This document shows positions 54,428 to 64,000 of a stretch of DNA of 64,000 bases, piece by piece. The notes beneath the pieces are model-generated. The model did not search any database and was not told the DNA's origin. It saw only the letters and a program-made list of their open reading frames with translations. Origin of the DNA: Conoideocrella luteorostrata (Eukaryota; Ascomycota; Sordariomycetes; Hypocreales; Clavicipitaceae). The position numbers and the translations under genes are program-made. Location: contig JASWJB010000059.1 in the NCBI GenBank assembly GCA_032433595.1, forward strand, positions 62,001 to 126,000. Reading direction: 5' to 3'. Within the stretch, counting starts at the first letter, position 1; every line of letters starts with the position of its first letter.

Positions 54428-57370
54428 ATGGCCGGGAACTCATTCAACCTGTCGAACGCCGGCCAGAACCCGTTCGATATATACAATGATGCTCGCCCGA
54501 CGCTGCAACAGACCGCTCCGACTCTCCCCAACGGGTGTTGCAACTTTGTCGACCTGACTCCTGGGGCCAATGGCGCCAAATGCGGCTGTCGACGTTTTTG
54601 GCCCCGCCAGGCCATGGGTAGTCCAGTTACTGACCAAGCTGGCTGGTGTATGTGTGCCCATCACGCTTGCTACCACGATGACACGCCCCGTGATGGATAC
54701 CAAAATCAACCGGAACCACAGGCCATTGCCCACCAGGGAGGACAGGAGAATGAAAGACCTCATACTGTACGTGAGCCACTGACTCCTATAGCCGATACAT
54801 CCATGCAAAACACCTCTGCGGTTCCGGGATTGGACTTTTCAGCCTTCAGTCCGGGGGTTCCTCTGTCATTTATTCATGATTTGCCCACAGATGCCGATGG
54901 AACTTGCATCCTAGATGCCAGCCCCTATCCACCAGGCTCCATGCCTGACACTCTGGCTTGGGGTGAGTATATCCAGTCTCCAACAGGACCCTCTGGGCGA
55001 TGTGAAGCTGCTGGCTTGCCACATATTCCCTCTCAGCTCCTCATGCCTTCACAGACCGCCTCCACCACCTCATCCATTCAAGCCAAGTATGAAAGACCGT
55101 TCGCTGGGAAAGGTCTCAATACGCTTAACGTGAAACCCAGTGATCCTGTTACATCACATCCTCCGCAGCACCAGCATAGGGATCGGGACTTTCCCGGTAG
55201 CCCATCACATAATGTTGACCCGGCGAATGGCTCCTTTGGGTTTGTGGGCCCTGATGGTCAAGCTGCGGACACACCACCATCCGGCATTGCAACTCAGACG
55301 GAGCCTAGAACGTCTGTTGTGAAGCATCGCCGTGGAGCATCCCGAGAGATGCTTCGGAATTTGTCGGACACCATTTGTGGCCATGAACAGCGTTTGGATC
55401 AACTGGAGACCGTATCATTTTCCGCCAATGGCCACGAAGAATGCTTTGACAAGCACGACCACATGGACTTGCGGGTAACAGACCTGGAACAGAGGATGGA
55501 AGGAGTCGAAAAAGCAGCTGAGGGTGCCCATCCGGCACATACCCAACGCGATGCGGAAGACGACGGCTCTGCAAGTGTTACTTCGACAGGCACAAGTCTC
55601 GCTAGCCGCGTAAGCACCAGTGCCATCATGTCCCAGATCAGTAGCCTGCAAGCTCGGGTCACTCATCTTCAAACTTTTCTCCCTTCGCAAAGCCATGCGT
55701 GGACCGTAGAAGTTGTTTTCTTACCTTTCCCCCTTACGAGACTGTGGCAGGACATTTCGCAGTTCAAAGCCGAACCAACGGCCAGTCATGATGAGTGGAC
55801 ACAGATGCCCATGACGCTGAGTAACGCCACCATGCGATCACAGTCACCTTTCAACGGCAATTGGGCAGCTGCGGATGCGGACCTTCATGCCGAATGGCTG
55901 TACCCTCGTGCCTGTGGTGATAAGAGCACACAGGATAAGAGGCTACGAAGTCGTGGACTGATACAAGCCGTGCCTTTCCGTGGCCCCGACGCTAGAAGTG
56001 TGCAACTCGCTATTCATGAAGCATTTGGCCCAGTGTTTCGATCTTTAGGCATTACTGCTCACCAGGGCCCCTCCGATGACAGGCTGTCGAGGTATCTTGG
56101 ACTCCAGGAAGCTTGGGTTCCTCTCCGCAAAATACACAAGGATTCACGCCTTAGATTTCTCAGCGCTGCGGAAATGCTGACACCAACAACGTGGGATGTC
56201 AACTTCTTGCATTCTATTGCCATGAAGGCCGTTGAACCTAGACTATTCATTACACACCCAGATGCATATGTTCAGGACTACCGGGCTTATGAGTCCGGAT
56301 GGACTTGGCAGCACATACGGGACATGGACCCGGTCACCCCCGACGTTACCGAATCTCAAGAAGTTAAAGAGGCAGATGCTATGGAACACTGCTGGCACTG
56401 GAATGAGCAGCTTGACGGGTCGACGAACGCTCCTACAACACTCGATATGCAGCGGAAGCGTCAGCGTGGCTCATCATCCTCCCCCTTCGTCCTGGCAGGA
56501 TCCGAACACTCATGTAGGTCTGTGAGCCCCTTTGCTGTGCGTGGCCCGTCTCCCATGCTGGCTGGCCGCCGGGCACAGAGGCCGCCTCACATTCGCACAG
56601 CCTCGGTCCCCGTTGTGCCGCCCGTTCGACCGTCTCCCGCCAGTGCTGGTCGCCGGCGAATCGTTTCACACGGTCAAAGTCGACAATCATCGCCTTTTGC
56701 GCGCGGCACATCTCAGTCAGGAGTCCAGAAACGCCCCGCCCGCAGTATGCGGTCACCATGCTATCCGCGACAGACACCTCGCTGGACCTCGTCACCCAGC
56801 CCCATGCCGTCTGGCGTTACCGATCGTCATTTCCCTCGCGGCTTGACTCCGCTCGCCTACGCAACCCCCTTCAGCAACGCCCCCTTGCAGGAACTACGAC
56901 CAGTGAGGGGCAGCAGCGTCGCACGAAGTACAACAGATCATATGGCTGGCGAGTATACTAGAGACGAATTGTTCGACATAGAGATTTATGAGAGTGAGTC
57001 TGATGAATCATATGACGATGACCGAAACCACGGTGGGGACAACTACAGCGATGACAATGAAAGCATTTCAAGTGACGAAATGTTGACTCACGCTCACGCT
57101 GATGCTCACGCTGATGCTCACGCCCACGCCATCTTGGAGAATGACTCACAGCCACGGCAGCTGCCTGAGGATGAGCCTTGGCCAGGAATCGAAGACCAAG
57201 ATCATGGTTCTGTCGGGGAGAACATGGACCCGCAACAGCACGTTAGCCCAGACGATCGACACAGCATTGCGAGTAGTCAGCCTTCTGAATACCCCACCAC
57301 GGAGCGAACCTGGCCCGTGGACAGTCAAAATGGTACTGGCTTCCACATTCATGAGGACCGCCACGAATGA
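54428..57370 (+). CDS. Large fungal protein with N-terminal Cys/His cluster, unknown function
   Basis: A single exon of 980 residues starting at an ATG with an AAATGG context. I do not recognise a named family. Residues 37-83 hold a compact Cys/His cluster (C37, C38, C52, C54, C74, C76, H78, H79, C81, H83; phrases NGCCNF, KCGCRRFW, WCMCAHHACYHDD) that could bind zinc. Residues about 300-420 are charged and helix-prone (CGHEQRLDQLETV, MDLRVTDLEQRMEGVEKAAE), probably coiled coil. A central region (VEVVFLPFPLTRLW onward to about 680, with DVNFLHSIAMKAVEPRLFI) has a globular look. The C-terminal third is Arg/Ser/Pro-rich, then very acidic, with a HADAHADAHAHA run near residue 888-905. A nuclear or chromatin role is possible but unproven. 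The similar long, uninterrupted frame and codon use argue for a real gene. Confidence 0.8.
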   Translation: MAGNSFNLSNAGQNPFDIYNDARPTLQQTAPTLPNGCCNFVDLTPGANGAKCGCRRFWPRQAMGSPVTDQAGWCMCAHHACYHDDTPRDGYQNQPEPQAIAHQGGQENERPHTVREPLTPIADTSMQNTSAVPGLDFSAFSPGVPLSFIHDLPTDADGTCILDASPYPPGSMPDTLAWGEYIQSPTGPSGRCEAAGLPHIPSQLLMPSQTASTTSSIQAKYERPFAGKGLNTLNVKPSDPVTSHPPQHQHRDRDFPGSPSHNVDPANGSFGFVGPDGQAADTPPSGIATQTEPRTSVVKHRRGASREMLRNLSDTICGHEQRLDQLETVSFSANGHEECFDKHDHMDLRVTDLEQRMEGVEKAAEGAHPAHTQRDAEDDGSASVTSTGTSLASRVSTSAIMSQISSLQARVTHLQTFLPSQSHAWTVEVVFLPFPLTRLWQDISQFKAEPTASHDEWTQMPMTLSNATMRSQSPFNGNWAAADADLHAEWLYPRACGDKSTQDKRLRSRGLIQAVPFRGPDARSVQLAIHEAFGPVFRSLGITAHQGPSDDRLSRYLGLQEAWVPLRKIHKDSRLRFLSAAEMLTPTTWDVNFLHSIAMKAVEPRLFITHPDAYVQDYRAYESGWTWQHIRDMDPVTPDVTESQEVKEADAMEHCWHWNEQLDGSTNAPTTLDMQRKRQRGSSSSPFVLAGSEHSCRSVSPFAVRGPSPMLAGRRAQRPPHIRTASVPVVPPVRPSPASAGRRRIVSHGQSRQSSPFARGTSQSGVQKRPARSMRSPCYPRQTPRWTSSPSPMPSGVTDRHFPRGLTPLAYATPFSNAPLQELRPVRGSSVARSTTDHMAGEYTRDELFDIEIYESESDESYDDDRNHGGDNYSDDNESISSDEMLTHAHADAHADAHAHAILENDSQPRQLPEDEPWPGIEDQDHGSVGENMDPQQHVSPDDRHSIASSQPSEYPTTERTWPVDSQNGTGFHIHEDRHE

Positions 57371-58529
57371 GGCGTATTCAACTCCACCAAGCAACTGCAG
57401 GAACATCTACCTAGGAGAGCCAACCAACCAGTCAGCATGGGGACGAGGCGGAGAAACATCGCGGTAGACATCTCATCTCACCCTAGTGACTTTGAATACG
57501 TTGTGGGACTTCTTTCTCTTTTTTTTTTAAAGGTTGCGTCGTGATCCAGAGAACAGGGATGTTGGGGCAGCGACATGATACGTATGTATGTATGATGAAA
57601 GGCATTTGGGTATGTACACGACACAGCATGGCATGGCATCGGGGGCTGTTTGTCTCTATTTTTTTTTTTGGTTTGTTTTTGTCGATATCACCGAGCGATG
57701 GGACGAATTGGTAAGGACTTGGAATATCCTGGGTATATTAGGCGCGATGGACAAAAAACTGCGGTCTGATGGCTTTTCTTTTCTTGTTGGGGGTTTTTTT
57801 TTTTTTTTTTGTGAGAGAGATTATTGTAGATTCTTCAGATAACACTCCACAATGGCATCACAATTTCACCACTCATCCCACTCATCATCATTGTCTACCA
57901 AGTTGCCACTCGCTCATTGGAGCAGCCACGATCAGAAAACACGATCAGAAAACACGACGTACTTCATCCAAATTGCACATACGACAAGGCCAAAGCGAGA
58001 AATGCAGTCATCTTTTTTCCCAATTCATTAGATTGTCTAGTAGCATATCTATAAAATTAGAAGCTTCGTGTTGCCCATAAAACTCCAATCAACAGGGTAT
58101 CTTCTATCAACCGGGCTCTCCCTCCCGGGTACCTTGACAGGTAGGTACACTCAAATGCACCAAGTCATTGCAACTCCCGTGTCCCTTCCCTTCTTGTATA
58201 ACGTCTTCTCCCTGATAAAACAGGTTACACAGTCCGCGTTCTAGATGCATCTTCGGAACAAAAGCAGAGAGACGAAAACGGGCCCCTTCCCAAAAACCTA
58301 CCCAATCGCGTTTTCCATCGATTTGACTACCCCAGAACTCCATATTTCAATCGCTATATACATGCATAACATATATGCTTGCTGACTTTCAATGGCTCGG
58401 CGTTTGCGGTAGTGACACGCTTGTGGTGAACTGAACAAAGCGAACACACACAGACACAGACATACAGTCTTTGCCAGGCAGTGTAATTTCAAACCAGCCC
58501 CCCCTCCCCCACCCAACTCTAAAGGAAGT
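57371..58529. other. Convergent intergenic region
   Basis: About 1.16 kb between two 3' ends. T-runs occur at 57521-57528, 57660-57669 and 57787-57800. A directly repeated 10-base phrase (GATCAGAAAA) occurs at 57931 and 57942. No gene is seen. Confidence 0.45.
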
Positions 58530-59414
58530 TTAATACCAAGTCTGCTTGGGATCCAGCTTGTACAAGATACGGCATCTGCTTGCCTGGCACATCTTGGATC
58601 GGCCAAGCCGCTTGAATTTGGGGCCGGTGGGCCCCGTAACGTAATGATACTGACCAAATAGCCGCCATTGCCGCATATCTGCCAGTGTGTACAGGCGATC
58701 GCCCCAGTATCCGTTGTAATGAAACCATGATGTTGGAGCATGGGGATTTTTGGCCGCAGGAACAAGACTGGGTGGGCGGTTTTGAGCATCGACAGCTTCC
58801 TCGTCCAATTCTGTGTGCTTCTCCAGCTTGTAGTTATAGTGATAGGCGTAGTTGTTCAAGGCCGGGTCCCATAAAGGACCTTTGTCGCTGACATCTTTGA
58901 GCATCTTGAATGGTAATACGTACGGATGGTCGCCGGGCGTGGCATACATGGCATGGGAGCCTACGGCAGAATAAATAACAGGGCGCTTGCCGCGTTTTTC
59001 CACAGCGTCCCATGCATATGCCTGGCCGCCTTCATGTTCCGAAAAGAAGATGCCACGGGGAACTCCATGCTCAAAACGGACCATGCAATGCTCCCAGTCG
59101 CCAACGTGGTTGCCGAAGCGAATGCCAAGAACAGTCTGGCCCAAGTTGTACGAGTAGAAGAAAAACCAAAAAGCATCCAGTATACCAGAGCCTTTATCCA
59201 CCAGAACAAGGACAGCAGGGGCTCGGGAGTATCCGTTAGCATCGGGTTTATGGCCACGGCGCTGGATGCGGCGGGGCTTTGCTTGCAAGGGTCGTTGGTG
59301 TTGAGCGTTACGGAGGGGCCGTGGGTCGGATATTCTATGCAAGGGAAGATCCTTGTTCACATCAAACCAAGTAGTGCGTTCGCCTCGAGGTGGCCCACCG
59401 CCATTGACAATATG

Positions 59415-59445
<31 letters not shown>

Positions 59446-60110
59446 AACGGACTCGGAACATTATCATGGCTGTGCAGCCAAGTGGGCCGAGTCTCAACAT
59501 CGTCGAGGCTGTGCAAGTTGACGACTCCATCAAACTTATTCAGGCTGTGGAGGTTGTCCAGTGTTAATTTATCATCGGTGACGTTGACCAGTTCCTCGTC
59601 GACGAGGACGTCCATGTGCTGTACATGTTCACGGATGTCTGACGGCCAAAACTGTTCACCTGAGTAGAGATGTACAAGAGGCGCATGCTCAACAACATAA
59701 TCTGGCACATCCTTTAATATTCTCCGCCTCTGAAAAACATTTCTCTTCTTGTCAAACCGCTTGGTGCCCGCCGTACCGGAATCCTCGGATGTCCTGTCTT
59801 CCCATGACAGGGGGGGTTCGGCGTATCTCTTGCGAAGTTCGGTCCGCACTTGGTCTTCGATTGCGGTAATATTGATGAAGCTTGGAAGGGCTGCTGGATC
59901 ACGTCGCAAGTGATGTAGGCCGCAAAGACTGAGCCAGCGACAGAATTGACGGTCGATCCAATAAGGGCTGCTGCTCACCCAAAGACTGTCTCGAGCTCGT
60001 CGGGCTGGGCCATGGCTGGTTGGGTCGAGCACGCGGGGCACAAACCAGGCGATGAAAGAAGCGATCAGGAGCAGCGCCAGCACAATGAGGCCACGCCGAA
60101 ACCAGTACAT
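58530..60110 (-). CDS. Vps62-family protein
   Basis: A single exon of 526 residues. The N-terminus has one membrane helix (residues about 7-25, GLIVLALLLIASFIAWFV). The conserved Vps62/Tda6 domain follows in two parts: an early block with HAPLVHLYSGEQFWPSDI, and a late block with DAFWFFFYSYNLGQ, VGDWEHCMVRFEHGVP, FSEHEGGQAY, YSAVGSHAMYATPG and WFHYNGYWGDRLYT. Yeast Vps62 is linked to vacuolar protein sorting and its paralogue Tda6 is of unknown role; the fold resembles a non-catalytic jelly-roll. A ten-residue aspartate run (about residue 222-231) interrupts the middle linker and is encoded by a GTC trinucleotide repeat on the plus strand (59415-59444). The start at 60110 is the ATG before the membrane helix. 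Confidence 0.9.
59415..59444 (+). repeat. In-frame (GTC)10 microsatellite inside the Vps62-family gene
   Basis: Ten perfect GTC units; read on the coding (minus) strand they are GAC codons and give ten Asp in a row. Because the unit is three bases, length changes keep frame. Confidence 0.9.
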
Positions 60111-61093
60111 GGTTAAAGCTTTAGGTCCGTGTGACCGTCACACAACAATAAAGAGCCCAATCCCTCCAACTAGTACCGGGGTCCAAAGTCGTGGCATACA
60201 AAATCCGAGATAGATGAGTAGATTGCCGGGCGGGGTGCGCTGTTTGCCGTTGCGTGCAGCAGGGCCAAGCTGACGAGTCCTATCGCGGGATGAGGCTATC
60301 GCAAGGCGTCGTTCAAACGGTAGTCTCGGCTCGTTCCGGGTGCATTTGCGACGGGAAAGAAAGCAGCGGGTTGAAGCCGAGCCCAGGGATAGAAGCAACA
60401 ATAGACCAAGAGAGGGGAATCGGTCCACTGGGGTGCAGAGACCGACAGGCCGTTGCTGAAGCCGTAGATGATGATAAGCCAACACACAGGTCTGGACCCT
60501 GTAAATCAGGGTTGAGGTTGACGAGACGACTGCACTGTGAACGGAAGCACGAAAAGTGGATATAGGCCAGCTATGAGCGCATAACGACGGTCGCAATATA
60601 AAGAATGCCTTCAGCACCGCTGGTAGCTGGTCGAATGGCGACAGTAGAGGTATAATAAGGATGGAAGTGATATAGAGAAGAGAACAGAACGGGTGGTGGA
60701 TTCAGACTGCAAGAAGGAATGAGACCGTCTGAGTAATAAGCGTGAGAGCGAGTGTATCAAATGGCATGGAAAAGGTACGAAACATCCGAAAGGGCCGGCT
60801 AGTCATGCATCGAGACAGCTAGAGGCAGGGCCGAGAAGCCTGCGGGAACGGCAACTGGACAGGGTGACAGGGTACTGTGCAGAGTGCGGTGCAGTGCGGT
60901 GCACTGAGAGTGGGGGATGATAGCGCTTGTGTCGGGCTCTTGTGTCGTTGGGCGGTGCCGGTGGAGCCTCGTGGCAAATCGTAGCGTTTGAGACGCGAGA
61001 GTATGTACGGAGTACAGCCAGGAACAGACAAGCTATCGATGTATCGACATGTACAGGTACGGAGGTCGTACGTATTCCAAAGCGAGCGGCACT

Positions 61094-61129
61094 CGGTCGA
61101 GGCAGTCGGTCGAGGCAGTCGGTCGAGGA
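61094..61129 (+). repeat. 13-base tandem repeat, about 2.7 copies
   Basis: The unit CGGTCGAGGCAGT repeats head to tail twice, then a partial third copy. It lies in gene-free DNA. Confidence 0.8.
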
Positions 61130-61268
61130 CGCAACGGCTACTTAGGTTAGCGACCAATCTTAGAAGCTGGCATGTTCCTACATCGGAGAACCGCCTTTGC
61201 AGAATTTCGAACACTCATTGGCGTGGCCAGACGAGTTCAAATCCGTGCCCAACCATGTGGCAGGCAAG

Positions 61269-61284
61269 TACTCCGTACGGAGTA
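61269..61284. repeat. 16-base palindrome, reverse order of the TACGGAGTA motif
   Basis: TACTCCGTACGGAGTA is self-complementary: a minus copy then a plus copy of the 9-mer sharing TA. It is the mirror arrangement of the palindrome at 34853-34868. Confidence 0.85.
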
Positions 61285-63602
61285 GGTAATTACTAGATAC
61301 CTGCTCCGTACCCCGTAGTAGGAAGTGATTAGGGCGGGCAAGGTATCAAACGGATCATGACCAACGTCTCAAGATCGTGGCACTTGGAGAGCAGACGGAC
61401 GTGCGATGTTTGCAAACATCAAGCAGGTCAGTGATCGCGAATCAATCTTTGCGATTATCCCAGAAACCACGCGGGTGGTACTGATTTGCCCAATGCGAAG
61501 AAATGCTCTCGCAAGGACAGTCCCTCCTCCAAAACACCCCGCAATTAAATTAAGACTTGAGATAACGTTGATGGCGAGATCCAGCCAGATTGAAGGCGCA
61601 ACGAACCACGACCAGCCCAACCACCACATGGGGAAACGATGCGGTTTGGTATCACGGCGTGTTACTCCATGGACAGAGGTATAACTACCGCGCGAGTACG
61701 AAGTACGATGCATCACGGTAGTTGCGTCGAGAGTACATTCGGAGCATACTAAATCGCAACGTGATGGCTATCATTCGATCAGAACTAACCACTCTTGCAC
61801 TTGGCTATCCGAAGCCATGTGCTTGGATCTTCCGGTAAACAGCAAGAAAGGGCCATCGTGATACAGAGTCCGCAGCGGCACCCTGAATTTGAGTATTCGA
61901 GCGGTGCTTGCCAGAGAACTAATCCCGTCCGCGTGGGCCCAAGGACTCGACCTCATTGACTTGGGCGGGGTCTGGTGACTGCCGTGCTGGGCCACTCACC
62001 GCTGGCCGTCCGCCACATGGGCTGCGACGGAATACCGCAGGGTCGCGACGCTAAATACAGCACGCTAAATACAGCACTTGCACTCGTTGACTGCGCACTG
62101 AAGCAGCCTGCCAACATACTGGCATGATGCTCGCTACTCCGTGCGCAGGGCAGGAATAGACAGAGCATCAACCCACAGCATGTATCCAGTCTATCCTCTT
62201 GCCGATATTTCAATACTTCCTTCTTTGCAGGAGCAGTCCGGTTGCTCGAGCTTCGTCCGCCGCGACAGCAGTATCTTTACCTAATAAGTCGGCATGTTGG
62301 CTCGGTTTGCTCCCGTCCAGACTGAGACACTGCTTCACCTTCGCGCCTGGCTGGACGGGCGGTATAGTTACTCCTTCCCTGCGTTCAATCTTTGAATAAT
62401 TGCACGCACCATGTGTATTCAAGAATTCTTGCCTTCAGCCGCATGCCTCTCCTTAGCGTAAACGTTCAGACAATGTGACTTGCAAGAGGGCCATCACTGA
62501 CTTCCCTCCAAGTGCACCAAGTGATCTTACACTCGCCCAAATTGATGCCGACTTGAACTGAAGCGCTTTCACCCCTCCCCCAATCCCCTTCCTCTACCCA
62601 CCGCAAAGGCAAGAGGTCGCGTGCCCCAACAAATCATAGTAGAGCACACGTCGGCGTTACCCGATACCAGCAGCAACGAGGTCACGCAACCTAAAGGTAC
62701 ATTGACTCCCGGAACACCCGGCACGAACAGAATGCGTTTTACTCAGTCCATATCCATCGCACGCGCGGCAGTATTAACTAATCCAGAAATGATTCTCACA
62801 TTAGACAGCGCCGTGCTACCAATCCATCCGTATTTTGCACCCATTGTAACTACCAGGTATGCTGTATCTCCTGCACAATTGATATGATTGCAGAGTCCTC
62901 GGGAGAATGTATAACAGCTTCTCGAGTTGATGCATAGGCTGAATTGCTCCGTATTGGTCTTGACATAATCACATGCAAGTATCTCTCAAGACATGAAGCA
63001 GTTGAGAATCAGAAATTATCGCTCCTAGCAAAGCTCGTTATGCACCAACTACTACCTCCAAGTACGTGGCAAAACTTACACACACAAGATTCCCCGCAGT
63101 CCTCCTAACCACCATCAAGGGTTGATATTCCAAGCTGCACAGTAAGTCGCTCTGAGAAGGGGGGACCGAGCCACCAGGATTGGTTGTATACCGTAGTTAT
63201 CTCACTTGCCGTTACACATTATACACATTCATAGCGGTAGCTTGATTGACCAATATACAGCGGTATTTACTCCAACAAGGCAAAAACACTTGTTGGCCAT
63301 GAGGTTCACATATGTTTTAGGGTACGGAGAGCTTTACCTGTTCTGTGATAAAGAATAAATCTGAAGGATGAGGATGGGGATGGGGGTCAAAGCCCGTAGG
63401 TCATGTTATGTATATTTGTAGGGTGTATAGAGAGATGTACTTGTTATGCTATTTTCTCTAACTAATGCAACCTTTGCTATCCAAACTAAATCATCCCAAA
63501 ACAAAGCCTAGCTCACTCCAAAAAGCGTCATGGAAGTAAATAAACGTATGCTGCAGTATTGTACATGTAATGCGTGCGCACCATCCTCTCAAGTCACGTT
63601 GA

Positions 63603-64000
63603 TTACACTTCACCCCAACTTCCCATTGGTCCGTTTGATGCAATCACTGACCCCGTCCCCAGAGAACCACCAATGTCCCAGTAGTGCCTTGAAGAGCAGC
63701 TGCTTCTCCGAGCTGAGCGTCTCGTGCTCTGACTGGCGCAGCTGCTGTGATGACGCAGCGCCACGGGGCTGCTCGGCGCTACAGCTTTGAAAGATCGCCT
63801 CTCCACTGGCCGAGTTCGTGCGATGAGAGGATGATGTTGTCGAATACGAGCCACCTTGGCAGCATTTTCTTGTTGAGTCGACGTGGCATGATGCGTATTA
63901 CTAGGCGGCGGCGACGTACTAGAGTGGGACGTGAAACGTGAAACAAGATATCGAAAGACTAGCTTAATGTCTAGGCCCCTTTCCCACTCTTCTTTGGTGA
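63603..64000 (-). CDS. Probable 3' part of a gene running off the right edge
   Basis: On the minus strand one frame is open from the window edge (63998) to a stop at 63603, 132 codons plus the stop. The edge-proximal part reads TKEEWERGLDIKLVFRYLVSRF, then a Ser/Pro/Thr-rich stretch, then NAAKVARIRQHHPLIARTRP, which looks like true coding sequence. After that the frame becomes Arg/Ser-rich and less convincing, while the neighbouring frame (EQPRGAASSQQLRQSEHETL onward, ending at GKLG) looks better. This suggests an intron or a wrong frame choice near 63780-63850. The family is not identified. The C-terminal boundary is therefore uncertain. Confidence 0.45.
   Translation of the reverse strand, partial: TKEEWERGLDIKLVFRYLVSRFTSHSSTSPPPSNTHHATSTQQENAAKVARIRQHHPLIARTRPVERRSFKAVAPSSPVALRHHSSCASQSTRRSARRSSCSSRHYWDIGGSLGTGSVIASNGPMGSWGEV

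Larger units (their letters stand above)
60111..63602. other. Gene-poor region, about 3.5 kb
   Basis: No gene with recognisable structure. Small repeats: a 13-base unit (CGGTCGAGGCAGT) about 2.7 times at 61094-61129, a 14-base direct repeat GCTAAATACAGCAC at about 62050-62078, and GTGCGGTGCA twice near 60885. TACGGAGTA motifs lie at 61006 and as the palindrome at 61269-61284. Longer frames (61369-61716 minus; 62621-62887 plus) lack domains. Confidence 0.5.

Noticed and set aside
61369..61716. Minus-strand 115-codon frame with a Trp-rich, partly hydrophobic stretch
   Set aside because: No flanking exons or domain can be found, and the reverse strand frame is equally open.

Overview
This window is nuclear DNA of a filamentous ascomycete, most likely a Sordariomycete and probably Hypocreales. 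Short (about 50-110 nt) GT..AG introns with CTAAC-like branch sites interrupt most genes. One-gene transcription units lie on both strands. The gene set is typical of Pezizomycotina: a PTH11-type receptor, anion:cation symporter transporters, ATG7, WEE1, DCD1, PMP3, GPI11, IMP3 and the complex I 24 kDa subunit. The order-level placement is a judgement from protein style, not a database result. I rebuilt exon structures by hand from splice sites and reading-frame continuity.

Left part (1-12.5 kb): an accessory-looking block with an FAD aromatic-ring monooxygenase (five exons), a seven-helix rhodopsin-like/PTH11-type membrane protein on the minus strand, and two successive MFS transporters of the anion:cation symporter type. 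AT-rich gaps between them (2.3-4.0 kb, 8.5-10.5 kb) carry degraded repeats, including a decayed relative of an inverted-repeat element at 49.6-49.95 kb. Together the genes suggest sensing, uptake and oxidation of small organic compounds, but this is inference.

Middle part (13-48.5 kb): mostly conserved housekeeping genes. In order these are an ERCC6L2-like Snf2 ATPase, a METTL7-like methyltransferase, IMP3 (rRNA processing) divergent from mitochondrial ribosomal protein bS18m, a helical-repeat mitochondrial protein (CIA84-like), a fungal multi-pass membrane protein of unknown role, GPI11, PMP3 (hidden in three tiny exons), ATG7, a tRNA-Glu(CTC), DCD1, WEE1, a DAO-family FAD oxidoreductase, the complex I 24 kDa subunit and a kelch-repeat protein. 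A nearly 4 kb gene-poor stretch lies upstream of WEE1.

Right part (48.5-64 kb): a repeat island (about 49.3-51.5 kb) with an inverted-repeat element and an ACAGGT-rich tract sits beside a secreted subtilisin-like protease with an unusual active-serine motif. After that come a 980-residue fungal protein with an N-terminal Cys/His cluster, a Vps62-family protein, about 3.5 kb of gene-poor DNA, and a probable partial gene running off the right edge.

Two window-wide signals stand out. The 9-mer TACGGAGTA (or its complement) occurs about 18 times, all outside coding exons and all right of 27 kb. Several single-frame ORFs also give wrong protein ends unless introns are removed (methyltransferase, CIA84-like, PMP3, DCD1).
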